Shown here: piece by piece, positions 1 through 7,520 of the stretch | Layout of the letters: every line of letters starts with the position of its first letter | How positions within the stretch are numbered: position 1 is the stretch's first letter | Notes under the pieces: model-generated | Database searches by the model: none | Told to the model about the DNA's origin: nothing | What the model saw: the letters and a program-made list of their open reading frames with translations, nothing else | From: JAHRVQ01 sp029941905 | GTDB lineage: Bacteria; Pseudomonadota; Gammaproteobacteria; Pseudomonadales; Azotimanducaceae | Assembly: GCA_029941905.1 (NCBI GenBank) | Contig: JAPYTQ010000001.1 | Coordinates: forward strand, 248,001-312,000 | DNA length: 64,000 nt | Direction: 5' to 3' | Program-made: the position numbers and the translations under genes

Positions 1-849
1 TTGTGGATTCTGATTGGGCATAAAATGCGTCAACTGCGGTAAGTAGACATCCCGACCATTACCAAACAGGTCGGCCAGCCCAGTCCACGTCGGGGATTTG
101 CTGAAATCAAGTTCTGTACTCTCACTTTCGCGCTGCTGTGCTCTTAGCACTGTAACAGGTATGGTTATTTTTTCGACCAGTTCATGAATATCCACAGATG
201 AGTTACCCATGTAAATGGCGGCTTCTACCTCTGGTGGGCATGCCAGGTTGAATCCAAGGCCTTGCGGGTCAGGAACTAAGCCATATTCACAATAATCCTG
301 CAGTGATTCCTTTAGCCAGGTGCTGTAACTTCCTCTGCCCTCAAAATTGTCGAACATCGCTTGCGCATCGGCGAACTGATTCCTCCTCCGCGCGACAGGA
401 TGGCCGCCCCCTTCAATGATAAAATTCTCATGTGGCGACCCGGCCTGAACATAGAACTCCGGGTCCATTATAACCGGGTCAACTAAGACAGCGCGTTTAA
501 ACCTGCCCGGTTCGTGAGCCATGGTCTGGCTCAAGGCGTGTCCACCCATTGAATGTCCAACACCCACCACCTCGTTCAGATCAAGGCTGTTAACAAGAGC
601 GGTGACATCGGCACCAAACTGGTCCCAGCCGAACGGTCCCTTGTTTTTACTCCGGCCATGTCCACGCAGGTCAATGGCGATTATGTGCTCGTCACCCAGA
701 TACTTAATAGTTTGATCCCAGCATCGGGCGTGGAATCCTGTGGCATGAATCAAAAAAATGGTTTCCTCTGCCGGATCTTTCTCTCCCCATTCAAACCAGC
801 ATAACTCTGTGTCATTGATCTCAAGGTAATTTTCTTTACACGCTCTCAC
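1..849 (-). CDS. alpha/beta hydrolase, C-terminus cut by window edge
   Basis: Probable cytosolic alpha/beta-fold hydrolase (esterase, lactonase or ring-fission-product hydrolase type); substrate unknown. The frame is open from position 849 to the left edge (283 codons). The GTG start is chosen because AAGGA lies 7 bases upstream and no in-frame ATG comes before the conserved core. Visible motifs: oxyanion-side HATGFH near residues 35-40, the nucleophile elbow GHSMGG with Ser100, and a candidate catalytic His275 in LTHFMPN. The catalytic triad is therefore nearly complete and only the extreme C-terminus is missing. It is divergent from the MATE exporter, with about 145 bases between them. The family is clear from the motifs; the function is not. 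Confidence 0.8.
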   Translation of the reverse strand, partial: MRACKENYLEINDTELCWFEWGEKDPAEETIFLIHATGFHARCWDQTIKYLGDEHIIAIDLRGHGRSKNKGPFGWDQFGADVTALVNSLDLNEVVGVGHSMGGHALSQTMAHEPGRFKRAVLVDPVIMDPEFYVQAGSPHENFIIEGGGHPVARRRNQFADAQAMFDNFEGRGSYSTWLKESLQDYCEYGLVPDPQGLGFNLACPPEVEAAIYMGNSSVDIHELVEKITIPVTVLRAQQRESESTELDFSKSPTWTGLADLFGNGRDVYLPQLTHFMPNQNPQ

Positions 850-994
850 GGCTAAATCCTTCAATTCAAAATAGACGTCCCAACAGGCAATGCTAGCCTG
901 AGTGCTACCAACTCACAATCATGCACACCATTCACGATGTTGATACTATCCATCCCTTTTGCACGCGACCCACCAAAACCAGAAAAACAATCCA

Positions 995-2323
995 ATGCTC
1001 ACCGCAAACCGGGCCAAAAAAATCGCCGTAATCGGATTACCGATTATGGGAGGTATGGTCTCAAATGTACTGCTGGGATTAATTGATACGGCGATGGTCA
1101 GTACCCTGGGAAATGCTGCCCTGGGTGCCGTGGGTCTCAGCTCGTTTGCTGCGTTTATTTACCTTGGGTTATTTTACGGTTTTTCCATCGCCGTCCAGGC
1201 CACTGTATCAAGGCGCTGGGGTGAAGGCCACGCGGATGCCTGTGGTCCATATTTAAGTGGTGCCCTTCTCCTGATCCTTATCTCAGCACCCGTCCTGTCT
1301 ACACTATTGTATTTTCTTGCTCCTTATCTGTTTCCCTTAGTCAATGGTGACCCAGAGGTCATTAGCATAGGCACAGACTACATACGCTGGCTCATCCTGC
1401 AGGCAGTGTTCGTCGGTTTCATCGCTGCCAACACCGGATTCTGGAATGGGATCGGTTTATCCCGAATCTACGTGCCCTCGCTTGTTACTATGCATATCTC
1501 AAACGTGGTGTTTAACTATCTGTTTATTTTCGGTAATTTCGGCGCACCGGAGATGGGCGCAGAAGGGGCCGGATTCGCCACCGCCCTGGCTTCTGTAGTG
1601 GGTTCCGCTTTGTTTCTCTACCTGGGGATCAGATACGGCAAGCCATTTGGCTATTTACGAAGGCTTCCTCAAATTTCTGAAACCGTCAACATTCTTCGAC
1701 TGGCGATTCCCGCAGGCTTTCAACAACTATTGGACACACTGGCGCTAACAATCACCTACAGTATTGTCGGCATGGTAGGTACTATGGAGCTGGCCTGCTA
1801 TAGCGTTCTCATCAATTTTATCAATCTGGTGGGTTTACCGGCCTGGGGGCTGGGCACAGCAGGGGCGACACTGGTCGGGCAGGCACTGGGCAGGAAAAAC
1901 ATCCCTGAAGCAACAGCCTGGGCCTGGGATGTCATTAAAATTGGCGTGGTGGGCATGTTCATTCTGGGGATACCTTTCTGGCTGATACCTGACGAGGTTC
2001 TATCCATCTGGATTCGTGACGACACGACCCGCGAACTCGCCATCTGGCCAACTCGAATCCTGGGACTGATGATTTCCATCAACGGTATCGGATATATGCT
2101 AGCGACGATGCTAAACGGGGCAGGCGATGTTAAAAAAGTAACCTGGGTAAACCTGGTTACCCAGTGGGGTTTACTGGTACCCGGTGCCTACCTGCTTGGA
2201 CCTTATCTGGGATTTGGGCTTATCGGGATCTGGTGTGTGCACCAGTTCGGATATCGCGCCGGGCACGTGTTGATTTTTACCTATTTCTGGCGCCGGGGTG
2301 GCTGGTCCAGGATTGTAATCTAG
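995..2323 (+). CDS. MATE family multidrug/Na+ (H+) antiporter
   Basis: Inner-membrane exporter of the MATE (NorM/DinF-like) family, expected to export cationic drugs or metabolites against Na+ or H+. The protein of 442 residues is hydrophobic throughout, in the range of the twelve-helix family, with the typical N-terminal pattern LPIMGGMVSNVLLGLIDTAM and a repeated second half. The start is placed at ATG 995, which gives the usual short cytosolic N-terminus. A TTG at 959 would add 12 polar residues, and neither site has a good ribosome-binding site. It ends 22 bases before the stop of the convergent TetR regulator, which is a plausible but unproven controller. Substrate cannot be read from sequence. 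Confidence 0.9.
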   Translation: MLTANRAKKIAVIGLPIMGGMVSNVLLGLIDTAMVSTLGNAALGAVGLSSFAAFIYLGLFYGFSIAVQATVSRRWGEGHADACGPYLSGALLLILISAPVLSTLLYFLAPYLFPLVNGDPEVISIGTDYIRWLILQAVFVGFIAANTGFWNGIGLSRIYVPSLVTMHISNVVFNYLFIFGNFGAPEMGAEGAGFATALASVVGSALFLYLGIRYGKPFGYLRRLPQISETVNILRLAIPAGFQQLLDTLALTITYSIVGMVGTMELACYSVLINFINLVGLPAWGLGTAGATLVGQALGRKNIPEATAWAWDVIKIGVVGMFILGIPFWLIPDEVLSIWIRDDTTRELAIWPTRILGLMISINGIGYMLATMLNGAGDVKKVTWVNLVTQWGLLVPGAYLLGPYLGFGLIGIWCVHQFGYRAGHVLIFTYFWRRGGWSRIVI

Positions 2324-2345
2324 GAGTGGACGGGTTCTCCCAGTG

Positions 2346-2993
2346 TTATGAAGGTTTCCGAATGGAATTCAAAAAAAACTCCAGAGTTGAACGAGGATCT
2401 TTAGCCAACTGTTTAATGGCAATAATCGCATCGTGTTCTTCTTCGCGGGTTTGTTTACCCGTCTTTGAAATCAGCAAACTTGATGCGCCATGGACACTCG
2501 CCCAAAAAGCACCAGCTAATTGATGGGTTGGTCGATCAATCAATAGATCTGCTTGCTTGCCACGTTCGATGGTTTGCATCAGCACCGCAAACGCCTCGTT
2601 GCTTGCCTCGAGAAGATCAGGGTATTTGCCAAACTCGACCAGCGATGAATCAAACAACAGCAGATATTTTTCCGGATTCTGAGTTGCCCAATGAATATAA
2701 GCGAGTCCTACATGCAGAATTGACGCCGCGTGGTCGCCACGATGTCGATCCCGGGCTCGCCGTAATTCAATTTTCAATTGCTGCAGGCCAAAAACAGCTA
2801 TTGCTGCGAACAGCGCATTTTTCGAATCAAAGTGGCGGTAAGGGGCGGTTTGTGAAACACCAACCTGTCGGGCTAATGCACGTAAACTCAACGTGTCTGC
2901 CCCCGACTCCCTCAGGTGTTTAATAGCAGTATCGATCAGGGTCTGCCGCAAATCACCATGGTGATAGGTTAATTTCGTTTGCGGTTCATTCAT
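2346..2993 (-). CDS. TetR/AcrR family transcriptional regulator
   Basis: One-component regulator of 215 residues. The N-terminal 60 residues hold the TetR helix-turn-helix (ALARQVGVSQTAPYRHF at about 40-56). The C-terminal ligand domain contains the W-A-S-V-H-G pattern (FWASVHGASSLL) seen in the WHG-type TetR C-terminal family. It is convergent with the MATE gene, and its start faces the tandem repeat and gap before the molybdenum hydroxylase genes. Its promoter therefore lies at the edge of that repeat. Likely targets by position are itself, the MATE exporter or the molybdenum hydroxylase; none is shown. Confidence 0.88.
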   Translation of the reverse strand: MNEPQTKLTYHHGDLRQTLIDTAIKHLRESGADTLSLRALARQVGVSQTAPYRHFDSKNALFAAIAVFGLQQLKIELRRARDRHRGDHAASILHVGLAYIHWATQNPEKYLLLFDSSLVEFGKYPDLLEASNEAFAVLMQTIERGKQADLLIDRPTHQLAGAFWASVHGASSLLISKTGKQTREEEHDAIIAIKQLAKDPRSTLEFFLNSIRKPS

Positions 2994-3028
2994 CTACATC
3001 TACTTCTCTTCTAATTGAGAGACTCGAC

Positions 3029-3184
3029 CCCATGAGAGCTCGGCCCATGAGAGCTCNNNNNNNNNNNNNNNNNNNNNNNNNNNNNNNNNNNNNNNNNNNN
3101 NNNNNNNNNNNNNNNNNNNNNNNNNNNNNNNNNNNNNNNNNNNNNNNNNNNNNNNNCCCATGAGAGCTCGGCCCATGAGAGCTC
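3029..3184. repeat. 15-bp tandem repeat interrupted by a 100-N assembly gap
   Basis: The 15-bp unit CCCATGAGAGCTCGG is seen at 3029-3043 and (partial) 3044-3056. After 100 N (3057-3156) it resumes in the same phase at 3157-3171 and 3172-3184. The unit contains the palindrome GAGCTC. The copy number is unknown because the N run is a placeholder. The array occupies most of the intergenic space between the TetR gene (minus) and the molybdenum hydroxylase genes (plus), so it may sit in both promoters. Open frames running through the repeat are artefacts of its 15-bp period. Confidence 0.95.
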
Positions 3185-3310
3185 TTGGCCCAATCTTAGC
3201 ATCAGACCTGCAGTTTGCCTTAATAATCCTCCTGCGAGTACACTCAAGCCACATGATCGAGCACAATCCGACCACAACCCCACCGCAATCCGCGCTGGCG
3301 CAGGAATCTT

Positions 3311-3829
3311 ATGCCAAACTATAAACTGAATGTGAATGGTAAAGCCATCAAGTTGAACGTTGATGCAGAAATGCCGCTGTTGTGGGCTCTCAGGGACGAA
3401 CTTGGACTGGTAGGTACCAAATTTGGTTGTGGTATCGCTCAATGTGGTGCCTGTACGGTACATGTCAACGATCAACCCGTTCGATCTTGTACCACCAGAG
3501 TGTCTGACGTAGCGAACCAACAGATTCGCACCATTGAAGGTTTGGCAGATGGCATGCAGTTGGATCCGCTACAACAAGCCTGGATTGATGTTGACGTGGC
3601 TCAGTGTGGCTACTGCCAGGCAGGTCAAATCATGTCAGCTGCAGCATTGCTGAAGCAAAATCAAAATCCGACCGATGATGATATCGACGCTGCGATGGCA
3701 GGCAATTACTGCCGATGCGGCACTTACAACAGAATTCGTACCGCAATTCACACCGCCGTTAAATATCACGATGCAATGGCGTCTTCGACCCGGGCCCCAG
3801 ATCTCACGGAGGACACTACACTAGTATGA
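3311..3829 (+). CDS. (2Fe-2S)-binding small subunit of molybdenum hydroxylase, IorA-like
   Basis: Small iron-sulfur subunit of a xanthine-oxidase-family hydroxylase; it passes electrons from the molybdenum subunit encoded next. The 172 residues hold the plant-type ferredoxin cluster (Cys40, Cys45, Cys48, Cys60) followed by the helical second cluster domain (Cys99, Cys102, Cys134, Cys136; motifs QCGYCQAGQ and CRCGTY). This gives two [2Fe-2S] centres, as in isoquinoline 1-oxidoreductase alpha subunit. The start ATG has AGGAA upstream. It overlaps the next gene by 4 bases (ATGA), implying translational coupling. No FAD-subunit gene is present, which fits the Ior-type two-subunit architecture. 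The substrate (an N-heterocycle or aldehyde) is unknown. Confidence 0.92.
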   Translation: MPNYKLNVNGKAIKLNVDAEMPLLWALRDELGLVGTKFGCGIAQCGACTVHVNDQPVRSCTTRVSDVANQQIRTIEGLADGMQLDPLQQAWIDVDVAQCGYCQAGQIMSAAALLKQNQNPTDDDIDAAMAGNYCRCGTYNRIRTAIHTAVKYHDAMASSTRAPDLTEDTTLV

Positions 3830-6168
3830 AAGACATGAATCAAACTCCTGCTGACGCGACAAACGAAACACATGACGAGGATATCGACCTGGTTCGCGCC
3901 ATACGGATCCAGTTAGCAAATCAGTCCAGGAAAAATCCTGAATTGCTCGGAAAATTCTCTGTCCAAAATCTGAACCGGCGATCATTTCTGAAGCTGACCG
4001 GCATCACCGGCGGCAGCCTGCTGCTTGCGTCAATTTTACCGGCCAACCCTGGATCGGCCGAAGAGTTGGGCAGCCTTGTTGGTTCCGTCGAACTCAATGC
4101 TTTTATCAAGGTATCCTCAGATGGGCGTATTGTCATCTATTCCTCTAATCCGGAAATGGGTCAAGGTATCAAAACAGCACTACCCATGGTGATTGCGGAA
4201 GAAATGGGTGCAAAGTGGGAGGATGTCGAGGTTTTGCAATCCGAGGTTGACGAATCCCGATTCGGCCGACACGGAGCAGGTGGGTCAACAACAATACCCA
4301 GGACTTTTGACCAGATGCGTACCATGGGTGCTTCGGCTCGCGAAATGTTTATTGGCGCCGCATCTATCGCCATGGAACTGCCGCGAGAAGAGCTACACGC
4401 CCAGGACAGTACCATCTCTCATCTGTTTTCGAGCCGTTCACTTTCGTTCGGTGATCTGGCAGCCCTGGCGGTGAAACAGGCAGTGCCGGACCCGGATTCA
4501 CTGGTGTTCAAGGACAAGGCAGACTACACCATCATCGGTACATCAGTCACCGGTGTGGACAATCTCGACATTGTCACCGGTCTGGCATTGTTCGGCATCG
4601 ACGTCAGAGTCCCGGAAATGCTGTACGGCGCTTACCAGAAATGTCCTGCATTTGGTGGCCTGGCGCTAAGCGCAAATCTTGACGAGATAAAAAAAATGTC
4701 GGGAATCAAAGATGCATTTATCGTCGAGGGCAATGGCAATGTCCGGGAATTGTCGTCCGGGGTTGCGATTGTAGGCACATCGACCTGGGCCGTTTTCAAT
4801 GCGAAACGGAAACTCAAGGTCAAATGGGATGAATCCGGCGCCTCAAAAGACAGCTGGACGGAAATGGTGAGGTCGGCGAACCAGATTAAAGACAAACAGG
4901 GCGAGGATCTCATCACAGACAATGGCGATGTTGATAAGGCGTTTTTAAACCCGGATAACAAAACAATCAGCGCCTTCTATCAGTATCCTTTTGTATCCCA
5001 CTTATGCCTGGAACCGATGAACTGTTCAGCCAACTATCAGGCCGGTAAAAATGGCAAGCAGCACACGCTGGAACTTTGGATCCCTACCCAGGCACCGACC
5101 CGCGCCTACCCCATTGCCAAGTCAATGTTCGGGCTGGAACAGGGCCAGGTGAAAATTCACCAGATGCGCCTGGGGGGCAGCTTCGGTCGCAGGGTTTATA
5201 GCGAATACATTTGCGAAGTTATTGAAATGTCCCGGCACGTGGGTGCACCCGTGAAACTCACCTGGACCCGGGAAGATGATCTGCAGCACGATTTTTACCG
5301 GGTGGGCGGATTTCAAGCTGTCAAAGGATCCGTTAACAGAAAAGGCGAAGTCGTTGCATTCGACGATCACTTTATTGGTATGACATACAAGGGTGGAGGA
5401 CGCATCAGCGGGTCCGGATTCAGGGCAACTGAATTTCCCATGCTTAATCTCAAGCATACGCGTGCCAGTAAAACCATGTTTGATATTGAAACGCCCTGTG
5501 GCCCCTGGCGAGCACCAGGGGCGAATACAACTGCATTTGTAATTCAAAGTTTTATTCATGAACTGGCTCACGAGGCTGGCCGGGATCATCTTGATGTCTT
5601 ACTGGAAATCATGGGTAAACCTCGATGGTTTGAACAGGGTAATATCCGTTCACTCAATACCGGACGTGCAGCGGACGTCATTAAACTTGCCGCCGCGGAG
5701 TCAAACTGGGGCCGGAAAATGCCCAGGGGATATGGCCTGGGTTTGGCTTTTCACTTCAGCCATGCTGCCCATGTCGCCGAGGTGGCAGAGGTTAGCGTCG
5801 ACAGGAATAAAAAACTCACCGTACACAACGTCACCGTTGCCGTTGACGTGGGTCCCATTATCAATATGAGCGGCGCGACATCCCAGGTGGAAGGCGCAGT
5901 GATTGACGGTTTTAGCACCATGATGGGCCAGAAGATTACGATGGAAAACGGTCGAATTGAACAGTCGAATTTACATGATTACCAGGTGCTGAGAATTCCC
6001 GATGCACCGAAGGTCGACATTCACTTTATCCAGAGTGATTACAGTCCTACAGGTCTGGGTGAACCGGCGTTGCCTCCCCTTGCACCTGCGGTCGCCAACG
6101 CGATATTCGCCGCCACGGGCCACAGGGTAAGAACCATGCCACTAACGGATGAGGGTTTTAGTGTTTAA
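3826..6168 (+). CDS. molybdopterin-binding large subunit of molybdenum hydroxylase, IorB-like
   Basis: Catalytic subunit (780 residues) of a molybdenum hydroxylase, partner of the preceding iron-sulfur subunit. A twin-arginine export signal (NRRSFLKLTG followed by a hydrophobic stretch) lies at about residues 49-70, behind an unusual 48-residue polar N-terminus. The complex is therefore probably exported folded to the periplasm. Family motifs: GGSFGRR (molybdenum cofactor region) and, near the C-terminus, GLGEPALPP, whose Glu corresponds to the catalytic glutamate of the xanthine oxidase family. It resembles isoquinoline 1-oxidoreductase beta and membrane-linked aldehyde dehydrogenases. Its stop overlaps the stop of the convergent antiporter gene (6165-6168). 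Confidence 0.9.
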   Translation: MKDMNQTPADATNETHDEDIDLVRAIRIQLANQSRKNPELLGKFSVQNLNRRSFLKLTGITGGSLLLASILPANPGSAEELGSLVGSVELNAFIKVSSDGRIVIYSSNPEMGQGIKTALPMVIAEEMGAKWEDVEVLQSEVDESRFGRHGAGGSTTIPRTFDQMRTMGASAREMFIGAASIAMELPREELHAQDSTISHLFSSRSLSFGDLAALAVKQAVPDPDSLVFKDKADYTIIGTSVTGVDNLDIVTGLALFGIDVRVPEMLYGAYQKCPAFGGLALSANLDEIKKMSGIKDAFIVEGNGNVRELSSGVAIVGTSTWAVFNAKRKLKVKWDESGASKDSWTEMVRSANQIKDKQGEDLITDNGDVDKAFLNPDNKTISAFYQYPFVSHLCLEPMNCSANYQAGKNGKQHTLELWIPTQAPTRAYPIAKSMFGLEQGQVKIHQMRLGGSFGRRVYSEYICEVIEMSRHVGAPVKLTWTREDDLQHDFYRVGGFQAVKGSVNRKGEVVAFDDHFIGMTYKGGGRISGSGFRATEFPMLNLKHTRASKTMFDIETPCGPWRAPGANTTAFVIQSFIHELAHEAGRDHLDVLLEIMGKPRWFEQGNIRSLNTGRAADVIKLAAAESNWGRKMPRGYGLGLAFHFSHAAHVAEVAEVSVDRNKKLTVHNVTVAVDVGPIINMSGATSQVEGAVIDGFSTMMGQKITMENGRIEQSNLHDYQVLRIPDAPKVDIHFIQSDYSPTGLGEPALPPLAPAVANAIFAATGHRVRTMPLTDEGFSV

Positions 6169-7373
6169 ATCTTTGTTTTCCTGTTGACGTAAATCCTCGC
6201 CAGCGGATTTGCCGTCACGCCATGTGCCAACACACTCATCACCACGGTCGCCGAAACTGTCATCACAATGACTTCGACCCCAGGCAGTGATGCCTGAACG
6301 AAGATGATGACGAAGACAATACTCGCAAGCCCTCGTGGTCCGAACCAGCCAAGAAACAGTTTTGTTTGCCAGTCCAGGCCCAGTCCGGTCAGTGAAACAA
6401 ATATTGGCAGGATACGAATCAACGTAAGACTGAGGATTGCATACAACAATATCTCCCAACTCATTGAGGATGCGAACTGACCCACAACGGCAATACCAAA
6501 GAACAGCCAGGTTAACATCGCCAACATTTCACCGACACCCTCTGCTGGTAAAGTAAGCTCGTGAATTTTGCTTGAACCCATACGATTCAAAACCAAACCA
6601 CCAATGAAACTTGCGATAAAACCACTACCGTGCAACGCCTGAGCCAGGGTAAAACACGCGATAGCGAGGCTCGGAATTAAAAGCTGCATCCAGATACTGG
6701 TGATCCATCCCCTTTCATGGCAAATCCGCATTAGCGAGCCACCAAGCAAGGTTAATCCGACACCCACCAGCGCACCGATCCCAATTTCCTGGGCAACCAG
6801 TGACAATACAAGTGCAATCGGCCTGCTCTCTCCTGCCTCACCTGTGGCGATCGCCAGGAAAACCAATAGAATTGGCACACAGATACCATCGTTTAACCCA
6901 CTTTCGAAGTTAAGGCCCTGTCTTATATTCGCTGGTACAGTTTCGTTGGCGATTACCGGCTTGCCGAGTGCTGCATCGGTGGGAGCGAGCATGGTCGCTA
7001 GAAGCGCGACATAGACCCAGCTCATCTGCGTAAAAATAAGTTCACCAACGCCATAGCCCAACAAGAGTACAAGCGGCAAACCAATCAGCAACATCCGTTT
7101 TGGTATGGCAGAACTTTTTCGCAGTACACCAAGGTCCGCAAGGGAGGCATCGACAAATAAAATGACCCCCAGAGTCAGCTCCGCAATAAGCCTTAAGCTC
7201 TCTGCGTTATATTGATACTCAAATACGCCAAAGACCTGGGGTCCGAGGAGGTAACCACAAAACGTGAAAACAATCGGGCCACTAATTATCGTTTTTTCGA
7301 GCCTTCCCGCAATCAGGCTGTAGGCAAACGCAAACAAAGCGAACACTGAAAATGTTATGTAGGTTTCTGTCAT
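6165..7373 (-). CDS. CPA1-type cation:proton antiporter
   Basis: Inner-membrane monovalent cation/H+ antiporter of the NhaP/CPA1 group, 402 residues with about 12 hydrophobic segments. The ion-binding motif is visible as FESGLNDG (the Asn-Asp pair typical of electroneutral exchangers). ATG 7373 (MTETYITF) is preferred because AGAGGG lies upstream at normal spacing; an in-frame start at 7418 would add 15 charged residues and has no ribosome-binding site. It is last in the minus-strand run after the VWA gene, but a hairpin at 7489-7517 separates them. Probable role is pH and salt homeostasis. Confidence 0.88.
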   Translation of the reverse strand: MTETYITFSVFALFAFAYSLIAGRLEKTIISGPIVFTFCGYLLGPQVFGVFEYQYNAESLRLIAELTLGVILFVDASLADLGVLRKSSAIPKRMLLIGLPLVLLLGYGVGELIFTQMSWVYVALLATMLAPTDAALGKPVIANETVPANIRQGLNFESGLNDGICVPILLVFLAIATGEAGESRPIALVLSLVAQEIGIGALVGVGLTLLGGSLMRICHERGWITSIWMQLLIPSLAIACFTLAQALHGSGFIASFIGGLVLNRMGSSKIHELTLPAEGVGEMLAMLTWLFFGIAVVGQFASSMSWEILLYAILSLTLIRILPIFVSLTGLGLDWQTKLFLGWFGPRGLASIVFVIIFVQASLPGVEVIVMTVSATVVMSVLAHGVTANPLARIYVNRKTKI

Positions 7374-7488
7374 CACATAGTCCCTCTTGGTCTTTTCTTC
7401 CCTGACTAGCACAGCCATTGCGCGCCAGCCTGGGTCTACCTCAGAATTGCATTTTTCATTGTACGAGGATTCATGTCATTTGGAAGGA

Positions 7489-7517
7489 TTGGCAACCTGT
7501 TAGCAACCTGTTGCCAA
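7489..7517 (-). terminator. hairpin with internal 11-bp direct repeat between VWA gene and antiporter
   Basis: TTGGCAAC (7489-7496) and GTTGCCAA (7510-7517) form a perfect 8-bp inverted repeat around a 13-base loop. Overlapping it, GCAACCTGTT occurs twice with an 11-base period (7492-7501, 7503-7512). It begins 4 bases after the VWA gene's stop codon. No T-run follows, so it may be a processing or stabilising stem rather than an intrinsic terminator. Confidence 0.45.
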
Positions 7518-7520
7518 CGA

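Noticed and set aside
2465..2923. Plus-strand ORFs opposite the TetR gene and similar long shadows opposite other genes
   Set aside because: They are antisense frames of strongly supported genes with no recognisable motifs.
3029..3184. CRISPR-like array
   Set aside because: The 15-bp units are strictly head to tail with no spacers and no cas genes are nearby. It is a simple tandem repeat.
6165..6168. Overlapping convergent stops (also at 24583-24586) as a special regulatory device
   Set aside because: Such 3-4 base overlaps are common in compact genomes and need no special explanation.
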